From Desertivirga xinjiangensis (GTDB taxonomy: Bacteria > Bacteroidota > Bacteroidia > Sphingobacteriales > Sphingobacteriaceae): a stretch of 64,000 nucleotides of DNA. A program made the translations under genes and the position numbers. Of this stretch, positions 1 to 7,303 are shown in pieces; position 1 is the first letter of the stretch; each line of letters starts with the position of its first letter. A model generated the notes under the pieces. The model ran no database searches and was not told where the DNA came from. It saw nothing but the letters and a program-made list of their open reading frames with translations. The DNA is taken from assembly GCF_024436435.1 (NCBI RefSeq), contig NZ_JAFMZP010000008.1:1-64000 (forward strand). Reading direction: 5' to 3'.

Positions 1-194
1 GTCAGTTCAGAGGGGTAACTAATATCGAATTCTTTATGTACAGGTTATCCAAAATATACGCCTAGTCCACAACTTTCCGGACTGATCCGTCAAACGACAA
101 GGTAGAGCTGTAATGATGATCCGAAATGATATTCAAATCCTCCTCGATTATGATGTTCTATTTTTGTTAGTTAAAATTTACACTTTCAATTACA
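1..194. other. Chromosomal flank left of the island
   Basis: No gene can be supported here. All frames carry early stops, and no motif is recognisable in the short reading frames. It should be the chromosomal sequence that lay downstream of the tRNA-like gene (now at 14318-14426) before the island inserted. Confidence 0.5.
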
Positions 195-274
195 AAAAAA
201 GCAGGTGATGGGCACCTGCTCAAACTAACCAATTATAAACCTAAATTAAACGAAAGGAGCTGTAGGGGAAGGAA
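195..274. repeat. Left attachment repeat (80 bp)
   Basis: It is identical to 14252-14331. It contains the hairpin arms GCAGGTG and CACCTGC and the 3' end of the tRNA-like gene. After position 274 the two copies diverge (ctcagtt here, tcgaacc at the right), so the left copy carries only the last 14 nt of the tRNA. Confidence 0.93.
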
Positions 275-306
275 CTCAGTTAGTTAGAGCAATTTCTTTA
301 CTACTA

Positions 307-320
307 TGGTAGCATTTTGG
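307..320 (+). repeat. Possible integrase arm site, left end
   Basis: TGGTAGCATTTTGG occurs here and again at 14148-14161, each about 30 to 100 bp inside an end of the island. Short repeats of this kind near both ends are typical of arm-type binding sites of tyrosine integrases. The role is inferred. Confidence 0.4.
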
Positions 321-421
321 AAGCTGGTAGTGTTTCTAATCCTTCAAAGACCTATGACATCACTCATCCTCTATGTGAATGAACTGATTTATTATTAAAC
401 AAAGTTATCTAAAAAGGCTGC

Positions 422-883
422 TTAAAGCAACCCCTCATCAGCAAAACTATAATAACTCTCACTGGTAACGATTAAATGATCTAGTACCGCAATGTCTAAC
501 AATGCTCCACCATCTTTCAGCTTCTTCGTTAAGTTAATATCAGCCTGACTTGGTTTCAATTGACCACTAGGATGGTTATGTGAAAGAATGATCCCTGATG
601 CAGTAGCTTTTAAAGCAGTTGCAAAGATTAACTTCGGATCTGCTATTGTGCCACTTACTCCACCAGTGCTTACATTCATTATCCCTAGAACTTTATTACC
701 TCTGTTAAGTAACATGATTTTAAACTGCTCCAGGAGTTCTAATTTGTTATGATCCCATTGTTGTAATAAGATCTCGTAACAATCCTTTGAACACGTAATT
801 CTTGGTCTTTCTGACGCTTTGAACTTAGGTCTGTAGCTTACTTCGATCTCTGCTACCTGAGATAATCTGATTTGTGTATCCAT
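422..883 (-). CDS. radC: RadC-family JAB domain protein
   Basis: This 153-aa protein is a JAB/MPN-fold RadC protein. The metal-binding signature HNHPSG is at residues 102-107, with the matching Asp at 115 in the PSQAD segment. It lacks the N-terminal helix-hairpin-helix part of chromosomal RadC, as do most short RadC proteins carried on islands and conjugative elements in Bacteroidota. The fold suggests a metal-dependent peptidase or nuclease-like enzyme, but the function of the family is not settled; a role in DNA repair is now doubted. It is the first gene inside the left end and reads toward that end. The region upstream of its start, 884-1110, is hairpin-rich. Confidence 0.88.
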   Translation of the reverse strand: MDTQIRLSQVAEIEVSYRPKFKASERPRITCSKDCYEILLQQWDHNKLELLEQFKIMLLNRGNKVLGIMNVSTGGVSGTIADPKLIFATALKATASGIILSHNHPSGQLKPSQADINLTKKLKDGGALLDIAVLDHLIVTSESYYSFADEGLL

Positions 884-922
884 ATTGATTTGAATTAATA
901 TGGAACTAGAGCAAGCGTATGG

Positions 923-1010
923 CTAAATCATGCTCAAAAGGAAACGGAATAAATGGACACAAGAGCACCTGGAGGTGGGTTTATGCCGTAGTCTTTTGAG
1001 AGCATATTTA
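923..1010. other. Long imperfect inverted repeat
   Basis: Bases 923-940 pair with 993-1010 (CTAAAT and ATGCTC and AAAAG against their complements, with two small bulges). Inside the loop lies a small hairpin, CACCT-gg-AGGTG (967-978). It sits in the gap 884-1110, between the starts-side of radC and the end of the 426-aa gene. It could be a terminator, a leader of radC or a DNA-level site. I see no coding sequence in the gap. Confidence 0.4.
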
Positions 1011-1110
1011 GACTCTGCTTAACTTTGTTTAAATGTTAATGGATAATCAACCAGTCATTTTAACATCTACTAACCAGTTTTATCTTTTGAAGAGTTGTGA
1101 TCTACTTTAG

Positions 1111-2391
1111 TTAGTTTTCTATTGTTATATTCTTTATCCGGTCATTTACACGTTTAGCTTTACCTTTAACCTTAACAGTGGAACCTTTGTCCATGCTATT
1201 TGTGTAAATTGAGCTTTGGTAATTAGTCAAACCTTTAACATGCAGAGAGACTTTCTCAAATCTCTCTTCTTCTAGTTGAACGAAAGCCGCTCCGTTTCCA
1301 GTGTTTGTGTTAAATGAGTAAACTAAGATTGAATACTCCATTGGAGACTCGTCTGTCGTTTCTTTTTTAGGAGGCTTTTGTTCTGATATAGGCAGCTTTC
1401 GTTCGACTGAAGGTATGAAGGATTTGTCCATGATACCCAATTGAATATCTTCTCCTTTCTTAGATTGGTTTAAAAGTTCTATTCGCTCAAAGCTACTATT
1501 GAAAGGGATATCTTTGATTCTAGTAACCGCATAGTTAATAGAATCTATCAGCTTCTGTTCAACTCCTGCTTTTGGCTTTGCCTCCTTAGCATCATATAAT
1601 GATTCTAATTGAGCCTCTAAACTTTTAAACAAATTTGATTGAACTACTTCATGCTTAAAGACATCTTCTGGTTCTTGCGGCAAATCATTAAAGACATACT
1701 CTATATAAGAGTTAATGAAGTCATTAATTCGTTGTTTTTCTAGATGAAATAGTGAAGCTTGCCCACTTTCGTTGACTACAATCTTAAACTCAATTCTAAA
1801 ACTACCTGCTTTGAACGCTTCAATATAGACCGTCCTATCAAAATCTAAGTCATTAAAGAAGTTTGTTGCAGATTCAAAGAATTGACTGAATCTCGTATTA
1901 ACATCATTAACATCATAAGGCGTAGCTAAGTGCAGGTCTGATTGTCTTCCTTTTAAACTTATAACATAATTGAATGAAGGATCATCTATGAAGTCTGGAC
2001 AATAGGAATCGTTTAATGGACGGAAGTCCTCAGGTATTTCATCGAAAGAAATCAGATTAACTCTTTCCTCTCCATTATACTTCCTATCAATAAGGAAGAG
2101 ACTTTCATTTTCTTCTAAGATTTTCCTCAGAGTTATGCGTTTATTTAAGAAGTCCTTGTATTGATAATCTGATATAAGGATGTGCATGAACCTGAAGAAT
2201 CCCTCGTCATCGTCCTCAAACATAATAGCACAAAGCAATCTATTACCATACTTATTTGTCCCTGTATATAGAATGTCATTATCTCCATCATTGAATAAAA
2301 TAGTTTTGTTGTCTACGATTTTATCAAGACCGCTTATTAAGACTTTATGATCTTTTACTTCGAACATCTTATTAAAGATTCTTTGTTTCAA
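1111..2391 (-). CDS. Unknown 426-aa protein, possibly DUF6575-like
   Basis: I do not recognise this protein with confidence. The N-terminal 100 residues (a beta-rich stretch with ILFNDGDNDILYTGTNKYGN and later ITLRKILEE) recall the DUF6575 family, but this is from memory of the pattern only. The middle is acidic and mixed alpha/beta, residues about 330-345 form a Lys/Pro/Glu-rich linker, and the last 80 residues look like a small beta domain ending in KVKGKAKRVNDRIKN. There is no signal peptide or membrane segment. Its start overlaps the end of the upstream 142-aa gene by 20 bp, so the two are very probably co-translated partners. No function is assigned. Confidence 0.72.
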   Translation of the reverse strand: MKQRIFNKMFEVKDHKVLISGLDKIVDNKTILFNDGDNDILYTGTNKYGNRLLCAIMFEDDDEGFFRFMHILISDYQYKDFLNKRITLRKILEENESLFLIDRKYNGEERVNLISFDEIPEDFRPLNDSYCPDFIDDPSFNYVISLKGRQSDLHLATPYDVNDVNTRFSQFFESATNFFNDLDFDRTVYIEAFKAGSFRIEFKIVVNESGQASLFHLEKQRINDFINSYIEYVFNDLPQEPEDVFKHEVVQSNLFKSLEAQLESLYDAKEAKPKAGVEQKLIDSINYAVTRIKDIPFNSSFERIELLNQSKKGEDIQLGIMDKSFIPSVERKLPISEQKPPKKETTDESPMEYSILVYSFNTNTGNGAAFVQLEEERFEKVSLHVKGLTNYQSSIYTNSMDKGSTVKVKGKAKRVNDRIKNITIEN

Positions 2392-2800
2392 TAAGCTTTA
2401 TCTGACTAATCTCGAAGCTGTCACTCTTATAAAAGTCAAAATGATATGCATTATTACGACTAGGAGTATGCTTTACAAGTCCAGATGTCGCTGCTAATTT
2501 GATAGTCGTAATGTATGGCTTATACTTAGGAGCTATAGGAAACAACTTCTGATAAATGCTATTTACTTCATTAACGTTATCGGTATTGAGCAATGATAAT
2601 GATACTCCTTTCTTGGAACAAATTACTTTGCAGTCATCAGTTTCTGGTCTTTCGCCCTTATCCCACTTGCTAGAAAAGTCTACATCTCTTAGAAGAGGTT
2701 TGTTTGTTTTCAAAGCGAAACTAGATTGATCATCAGGATAGGCGCCGTCCAAGCAATTACAAGATGTATCATTATTAAGGCTTTCGAAGCTAAGGCTCAT
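2372..2800 (-). CDS. Unknown 142-aa partner protein
   Basis: A short soluble protein that I do not recognise. It has four Cys residues (a CNC pair near residue 14, then one near 57 and one near 61), a central SLLNTDNVNEVNSIYQKLFP stretch and a basic C-terminal half. It is the upstream gene of a tightly overlapping pair: its last 20 bp cover the start of the 426-aa gene. The frame is open from the ATG at 2800, and the ATG lies 48 bp from the next gene upstream, so one transcript may cover 3057 to 1111. Confidence 0.65.
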   Translation of the reverse strand: MSLSFESLNNDTSCNCLDGAYPDDQSSFALKTNKPLLRDVDFSSKWDKGERPETDDCKVICSKKGVSLSLLNTDNVNEVNSIYQKLFPIAPKYKPYITTIKLAATSGLVKHTPSRNNAYHFDFYKSDSFEISQIKLIETKNL

Positions 2801-2847
2801 AAGGAATAAGGTAAGCTACTATTAATAACAGGTTGGATTCTACCTTG

Positions 2848-3057
2848 CTAGGCTTCATTTAATTTACTTAAGACCTCCTCGTAGCTCTCCTCGTAGTATC
2901 GGATCTTAGATAAGTGATCCTCTTCCCTATAATTAAATGCAACTCTGGTTTTGCCATTAGAGGCATGGAAGAATGACACTTGAGAAAAGTTAACTTGAAC
3001 TTTAACTCCATCTTCTGTAAGTTCTATAAAATGAAACATAAGGTCGTTTTTGTGCAA
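2848..3057 (-). CDS. Unknown 69-aa protein
   Basis: Small soluble beta-rich protein (FHFIELTEDGVKVQVNFSQV segment) with an acidic C-terminal helix. I do not recognise it. An alternative in-frame start is the internal Met at residue 7. It lies in the same orientation as the two genes below it, 47 bp away. The pattern of hydrophobic and charged residues is that of a folded protein rather than of noise. Confidence 0.5.
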   Translation of the reverse strand: MHKNDLMFHFIELTEDGVKVQVNFSQVSFFHASNGKTRVAFNYREEDHLSKIRYYEESYEEVLSKLNEA

Positions 3058-3083
3058 ATCTAATAATATAATTCGTTATCTGC

Positions 3084-3147
3084 GACACCGTTGCGAATGG
3101 TGTTCCGCCTCTAAGCAAGGGGAGCACCTTTAAGTGCGGCTGCTTAG
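3084..3147. other. Two hairpins between small genes
   Basis: ACACC (3085-3089 region) pairs with GGTGT just downstream. Then CTAAGCA (3111-3117) pairs perfectly with TGCTTAG (3141-3147), enclosing a GCAC/GTGC inner stem. There is no clear T-tract, so this is not a standard terminator. It separates the 114-aa gene from the 69-aa gene. Confidence 0.4.
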
Positions 3148-3160
3148 TATGTCTTCATAA

Positions 3161-3505
3161 CTATTCTTGAAATTTTATGCTATCCTGCATTATCCTAAGC
3201 AATCTCCAATTACCCCTTTCATCTTTTCTAACCTTACAATGGAGATAGATTTTTGCGGTGGAGCCGAGTATGCTAACTCTAAAGTTAGCAGGGTTATCTG
3301 CCTCATTGGGAAGTTCTGTGGCTTTCCAGGTATGAGATCTATACGTGCCTATCTTAGCTAACACATGTTTGTTTCTTTTTAGCAGTTCAACTCCCTGGCT
3401 AAATGACTCAGGTTCATCTTGATCCAAGTATAAGACTCCACCGATTGCCATTACAGCTGAAAATGCGGCTAAAATTATAAGATAAGGCAAAGTCAGTTTT
3501 AACAT
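3161..3505 (-). CDS. Small membrane-anchored protein, unknown
   Basis: This 114-aa protein has one N-terminal hydrophobic segment (residues 5-27, LPYLIILAAFSAVMAIGGVLY). A hydrophilic domain of about 85 residues follows, probably outside the cytoplasm, with a beta-rich end (AKIYLHCKVRKDERGNWRLL). This pattern resembles small Bacteroidota proteins with a cytochrome-c-oxidase-assembly-like exported domain, but I cannot name a family. It is transcribed away from the structured region 3545-4090. Confidence 0.6.
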   Translation of the reverse strand: MLKLTLPYLIILAAFSAVMAIGGVLYLDQDEPESFSQGVELLKRNKHVLAKIGTYRSHTWKATELPNEADNPANFRVSILGSTAKIYLHCKVRKDERGNWRLLRIMQDSIKFQE

Positions 3506-3526
3506 ATAAAGTTAGACAAGATAGGG

Positions 3527-3803
3527 AATCTAGGTTAGCTTTTAAACAATCTTCGCGCGAGCCGTCTACGAGTTGAGCGAAGGTCGGAGAAGAGAAGCAC
3601 GCCAGTGCGGTTCTTCGATATCTTTCTATGAAAGACGAGGGTTGGCGGAGTTATTGACTGTGAGAGCCTGAGCATAGCCCTATCAATAACTATGACAACC
3701 CGAAGCCTGAGCGACCGCGTAGGCGAGTAAAATTATGGAAAAGCGGTAGATTTCATAAGGTTGGAGCGTAGCGTAAACTTTATCGAAATCTAGAGTAGCT
3801 TTT
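3527..3803 (+). repeat. Imperfect direct repeats bounding a hairpin block
   Basis: AATCTAGGTTAGCTTTT at 3527-3543 and AATCTAGAGTAGCTTTT at 3787-3803 differ at two positions. They flank the first half of the structured stretch. The right copy is also the 3' arm of a long hairpin (3739-3803). Confidence 0.55.
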
Positions 3804-4090
3804 CATGTAAGATCCCGCTGATTAAAACAGAAAGCATGACAGGTTATCCGGAGGATAATGCAGTTAATGTGTTCGCAGAACTTATTAACGGATTGCAACC
3901 TGGCATATCTTTCTGGAAAATCCCCAGGGATCTGGAATACCGATGGACCTGCGTAGGGCAGTGCGGATGGGGATTGCGGCAGAAGAACCGTAGAATGCAC
4001 CACCCTGGGTTGTAGCAGAAACTTAAGACCAAACCGAGGCTTATCCCTCTCTAAGCCGCAATCAGAGGGTAAGACCGAGCGTTTGGGATT
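3545..4090 (+). ncRNA. Candidate large structured RNA (about 0.55 kb)
   Basis: No convincing gene lies here, but the stretch is packed with stems. CTTCGC 3551-3556 pairs with GCGAAG 3577-3582. A GCAC/GTGC hairpin sits around 3597-3608, and TCTTTC/GAAAGA at 3620-3634. GGGTTG 3639-3644 pairs with CAACCC 3696-3701, enclosing AGTTATTGA/TCAATAACT (3649-3657 with 3683-3691). A long stem runs 3739-3803. TTATCC/GGATAA is at 3844-3858, and GTTAAT/ATTAAC around 3863-3890 with an inner GTTC/GAAC. AATCCCC 3919-3925 pairs with GGGGATT 3969-3975. CCAAAC 4029-4034 pairs with GTTTGG 4081-4086, enclosing CCCTCT/AGAGGG. At several places the pairing needs G-T wobbles that work only in a + strand transcript, so + is the likely strand. 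It matches no RNA family I can name. Confidence 0.5.
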
Positions 4091-4093
4091 AAA

Positions 4094-4828
4094 TTAGCAT
4101 TTGCGCATCATCTTCCACGATAGATAATTTGACAAACCGTCAAGATCTGGGAACAATGTTAACCCATTAATTCCTAACACATCTAACCCTATTAATATCT
4201 CCTTTCGTAAGCTATTAGAGAACTCCAGTTTGAAAAGCCTCTGCTTGTAGGTTTTATTAGTAGTCAGAGGAATAAATTTCGCATTATCTTCAATGAAAGC
4301 GTGGGTTGTGAACCATCCATGTTGAGCTGTAATACGTTTAGTTATATGCCCTGGCTTAAAGACTTTTGTTTGCTTTTGTTGATAAGGAGTTCCCTTGTTT
4401 GTATCAATTATATGGTTCTTGTCAATGCCCAGTAACCAGACTGCTCTTGTCTCCACTTCGATATCTTCCCTAAACGCAAACCATAATGCAACTAGAGGAC
4501 TACTAGACCAATCTAAGAGTCTTGTTGGAAGTCCATGGTGCTGGGCAATAGCTAATGTGTCCCATTGATTACTTAGAATCTCGGTAGAGATATGTGACCG
4601 TCCAAACCTTTTAAACTCTTCCATCAGGGACAACTCCCAATCTGGCAACTCTGCTTCAAGTCCTAGCCTTGCAATTTTTGGTAGCAAATCCCATTTAGCA
4701 TCAAGATGTCCACGGTACAATAAAAAAAGGTCTTCCTCCTCTAAAGCTTTAACCTCATCAGTAATTAGATTAAGAAATTCCTTAAAAGTTGATACTGTGG
4801 TTTTATTTTTAAAACTCATTCGTGACAA
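4094..4828 (-). CDS. FRG domain-containing protein
   Basis: This 244-aa protein carries an FRG domain. The YRG motif is at residues 38-40, and the long conserved segment AQHHGLPTRLLDWS is at 95-108, followed by PLVALWFA. FRG proteins are common in genomic islands and are associated with anti-phage defence in several systems; the biochemical activity is not established in general. It has no signal peptide and no second recognisable domain. It stands alone: upstream is the lipoprotein gene and downstream the structured stretch 3545-4090. The ATG at 4828 is chosen; a second ATG lies three codons in. Confidence 0.85.
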   Translation of the reverse strand: MSRMSFKNKTTVSTFKEFLNLITDEVKALEEEDLFLLYRGHLDAKWDLLPKIARLGLEAELPDWELSLMEEFKRFGRSHISTEILSNQWDTLAIAQHHGLPTRLLDWSSSPLVALWFAFREDIEVETRAVWLLGIDKNHIIDTNKGTPYQQKQTKVFKPGHITKRITAQHGWFTTHAFIEDNAKFIPLTTNKTYKQRLFKLEFSNSLRKEILIGLDVLGINGLTLFPDLDGLSNYLSWKMMRKC

Positions 4829-4931
4829 ATATAGACGTTCTGTACATAAACAATGGATGGAATGTCTGAAACCTAATAGCTTGATAAGAAAAGACTGTCA
4901 GTTAACAGCCTCCATCTTATTGTAATATGGT

Positions 4932-5582
4932 TTACTTATCCTTCACGAACCTGATTGAGAATCTCATATCATTTCTCTGACCATCTAAAGTTGCTTCATC
5001 ATAAGTGGTTCCTTCCTCAATCCAGTTGGAGACGGAGAAATAATTATAGTAGTTAGCGCTTCCAGCAGGTGTTGAAGACCAGAAATCAGCACCTTCACCT
5101 TTATAAAGGTAATCATTGCTATCCCATGAGCTCATTCTTCCAGCAGGGAAGGCATTGAATCCACTGGAGTTGTTACCTTGGGTTAGAAGCCATCCTGTTT
5201 TTGATTTCAGTTTCAGGTTAACAGCAGCATTACCCTCCACTACATTGTTACCGTCCTTAGTACCTCCAAGGTGTAATAGTAGCGTTTCAAAGTCAGCTTT
5301 AGTTGGCAATCGCCAGCCAGAAGGTAGTTGAACAGCTTTTGCTTCTTCCCAGGTGTAAAGTTTTCCATAAGTAGCATCGTTAGTGGCAGTGTTGTCGAAG
5401 TTGGTACCTCCATTACCATTATAATTTACACTGGTCCAGATTTGATTACCGATGGTTACTGTGGAATATTCTCTACCAGTGATGGTAACAGAATTGGTTT
5501 CTTCCGGGTTTTCATCGTCTTTCTTAGAGCATGAAGTTAAGATCAGCATTGCTGATAAGGTTAGTAATAGAACTTGTTTCAT
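4932..5582 (-). CDS. FISUMP-domain lipoprotein
   Basis: This 216-aa protein has a lipoprotein signal peptide with the lipobox ending at Cys18 (ILTSC), then a Ser/Lys/Asp-rich tether. The rest is a FISUMP domain (Fibrobacter major paralogous domain): GNQIWTSVN near residue 50, YTWEEA, LPSGWRLPTKADF, GFNAFPAG, ADFWSSTP and a final SIRFVKD. Such proteins are surface or periplasmic lipoproteins in Bacteroidota; their function is unknown. It is probably displayed on the outer membrane. Its presence as island cargo next to an FRG gene is of interest. Confidence 0.85.
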   Translation of the reverse strand: MKQVLLLTLSAMLILTSCSKKDDENPEETNSVTITGREYSTVTIGNQIWTSVNYNGNGGTNFDNTATNDATYGKLYTWEEAKAVQLPSGWRLPTKADFETLLLHLGGTKDGNNVVEGNAAVNLKLKSKTGWLLTQGNNSSGFNAFPAGRMSSWDSNDYLYKGEGADFWSSTPAGSANYYNYFSVSNWIEEGTTYDEATLDGQRNDMRFSIRFVKDK

Positions 5583-5631
5583 TGATTTGATCTGTTGTGT
5601 TTAGTTGTGGTTGTAAAATTGAGTAGGTGGC

Positions 5632-5946
5632 TTACGGTAAGATTCCTTGTTGAATCTTCTTTATCCGGTTCTCGTGGTCCACTGAATGAAGCCTAAATCC
5701 GGGAATAGTACCTTTTAAATAGTTAAATTCTGCTATTGCAGATTCGCAGTTGAAGTGTAAGGCTTTCGCATGGGTTCTTAGTACCAGGCATTGGCTCTTT
5801 AAATTGCTGTCTACTTTAAGCTGGAGTATTTTATCGTATATCTCAATCAGCTTATCATAACGTCTATACTCCCAATGACTAGCCTCTCCGCCCAGTAGCC
5901 AGCCTACTTCGGTTTTATCCCCGAAGATTGATCTTATTAATCCCAT
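5632..5946 (-). CDS. Unknown 104-aa helical protein
   Basis: A mostly alpha-helical protein resembling a pair of TPR-like helices (YRRYDKLIEIYDKILQLKVD, then RTHAKALHFNCESAIAEFNYLKG). I cannot assign a family. It begins one base after the stop codon of the upstream 191-aa gene (TAA-T-ATG), so the two are almost certainly translated from one mRNA and probably work together. Confidence 0.65.
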   Translation of the reverse strand: MGLIRSIFGDKTEVGWLLGGEASHWEYRRYDKLIEIYDKILQLKVDSNLKSQCLVLRTHAKALHFNCESAIAEFNYLKGTIPGFRLHSVDHENRIKKIQQGILP

Positions 5947-5947
5947 A

Positions 5948-6523
5948 TTAATTTAGCCACTCTTTAACTAGTTGTCCATTTATATTTAGAAGCTTCTGAG
6001 TAAACATTTCATGATTGTAATCTTCGAATAGAGCAAAAAAAGATTCACGTTGAAGCTTAAAAAGAGCAGAGAAAATAAACGTCATCAGCACTTCAACTTT
6101 TGCTTGCTTATCAGATAGAGTTGAGAGACGATCATAAGAGTGATATGCAGCATTCAGGTTATAGGGGTTGCTCTCTTGAAAGTCAACCAGTTTTTTAAAC
6201 AGCGAATTGTTTTCAACCGCCATCTTACCCAAGACCTCATTTTCTTTGGGTGTAAATGGTTCTACACTATGGAGTTCCTTCATTAGAAGCTCAATTTTAT
6301 TCAGAGCACCCATAATCTCTCTCTTAATAATAGTTGCTTGGGACAGATTATTGTTTTGACTCCGTGGTTCCTCTACCAGTACACCGTATTTAGCAGTATA
6401 GCTTTCATTACAGTATGAACATTTAAAGATAATATGTCGGTTTGAGGGCATTGTCAAAGCCTTACCGCAGGTGCAGTTGAATAAGGTAGTGTTTACAGGA
6501 GTTTCAGGTTGATTATTGAACAT
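5948..6523 (-). CDS. Zinc-ribbon protein, unknown function
   Basis: This 191-aa protein starts with a putative zinc ribbon: CTC at residues 17-19 and CSYC at 35-38. A helical part of about 130 residues follows, rich in Leu and Phe. I do not recognise the family. It is the first gene of a two-gene unit with the 104-aa gene. Its upstream region, 6524-6735, holds the second structured stretch of the island, which on the minus strand would be its mRNA leader. Confidence 0.65.
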   Translation of the reverse strand: MFNNQPETPVNTTLFNCTCGKALTMPSNRHIIFKCSYCNESYTAKYGVLVEEPRSQNNNLSQATIIKREIMGALNKIELLMKELHSVEPFTPKENEVLGKMAVENNSLFKKLVDFQESNPYNLNAAYHSYDRLSTLSDKQAKVEVLMTFIFSALFKLQRESFFALFEDYNHEMFTQKLLNINGQLVKEWLN

Positions 6524-6577
6524 CTAAAAACGATAATAGGCACCGACTAGTCCCTTCTTCGGTAGGTTATAAACAAA

Positions 6578-6735
6578 ATAGCGTGGAACTGTAGCCGATC
6601 CGCGCTTGAGGCCCTAGGAAGCCCAACACAACAGAAAGGCACAGCCCACGCTATCAGCGTAGGCGTACACAATCTGTCCTTGTTGTGTTTCGAATTTCCT
6701 AGGTTCCAAGCACAAGAACAAATAGCTAACGCTAT
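6578..6735. ncRNA. Candidate structured RNA or leader with alternative stems
   Basis: CCTAGGAA (6613-6620) pairs with TTCCTAGG (6696-6703), and AACACAACA (6625-6633) with TGTTGTGTT (6681-6689), nested inside an extended outer stem. At the tip, GCC-c-ACGCT (6644-6652) pairs with AGCGT-a-GGC (6656-6664). ATAGCGT (6578-6584) can pair either with ACGCTAT at 6648-6654 in the apical hairpin (9 bp, pseudoknot) or with ACGCTAT at 6729-6735 (closing stem). Strand is undecided: a + strand RNA, or a minus-strand leader of the 191-aa gene. Confidence 0.45.
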
Positions 6736-6884
6736 ATATCTTTAATTATCAATATGTTATTTCAAATCTACTTATATCCAATCATCTCCGCTTTTGATTG
6801 CTTTAAAAGTAATAAGAGTTAAACAGATTTGTAGAATTAATTTACATATAATTAAGTAAGGCTTACCGAAGCAAGCCTTCTTGT

Positions 6885-6962
6885 TTAATCGAAGTCGAAG
6901 AATGAATCGACATAGTCCCAGATAGCTTCTAATGCCTCTTCGGAATAATCTGATGTTGACAT
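6885..6962 (-). CDS. Possible 25-aa acidic peptide
   Basis: A short frame starting ATG at 6962: MSTSDYSEEALEAIWDYVDS then FFDFD. It is strongly acidic and helix-forming. An AAGGCTT/AAGCCTT hairpin (6858-6879) lies just after its stop. It sits directly downstream of the 105-aa gene in the same orientation. It may be a real microprotein or the chance end of a transcript. Confidence 0.3.
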   Translation of the reverse strand: MSTSDYSEEALEAIWDYVDSFFDFD

Positions 6963-6985
6963 AATGTTTTGGTTGATTGTTAAAA

Positions 6986-7303
6986 TTAATTGCTGCCCTT
7001 CATCCAGAGCTGAAACAGATTGGTTTGTAACCAATTAGCTTCCCACAGCATACCCATAAAGGAGTACACTGCAAAGTCTTCTGAATAATTCTGATCCTGG
7101 TCAAAGTGCAAACCATGCTCCTCGCAATGGTTAATGAAGTGAAATAGTTCGTCAATCCTTACGAACCGGGCTGTCGCCAGGTGTTCGTCTTCATGATAAC
7201 TATGGTTTGGAATGTGTTGTTGAAACTCAGCTATGCCTCCGGCATATTTGAATTCCAGTACCTGTTTAGGTACTGCTAGGGTATAAAACTCTATGAAAAG
7301 CAT
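6986..7303 (-). CDS. Unknown 105-aa protein
   Basis: A His- and aromatic-rich soluble protein (HIPNHSYHEDEHLATARFVR, then HFINHCEEHGLHFDQDQNYS). I do not recognise it. Its C-terminal half (YSFMGMLWEANWLQTNLFQLW) is strongly hydrophobic and aromatic, fit for a buried helix or a protein-protein contact. Island antirestriction-type proteins are similar in size and acidity, but no specific motif supports that call. Confidence 0.55.
   Translation of the reverse strand: MLFIEFYTLAVPKQVLEFKYAGGIAEFQQHIPNHSYHEDEHLATARFVRIDELFHFINHCEEHGLHFDQDQNYSEDFAVYSFMGMLWEANWLQTNLFQLWMKGSN

Noticed and set aside
3803-4032. Two overlapping minus-strand frames of 62 to 66 aa, and a 59-aa + strand frame at 3837-4016 (starting MTGYPEDNAVNVFAELINGL)
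   Set aside because: They lie inside a stretch rich in hairpins, overlap one another on both strands, and none shows a plausible start context or family pattern. The + frame is the least bad, but the structured-RNA reading explains the sequence better.
3545-4090. Group II intron or retron RNA
   Set aside because: No reverse transcriptase gene nearby, no domain V-like hairpin and no intron ends recognised.
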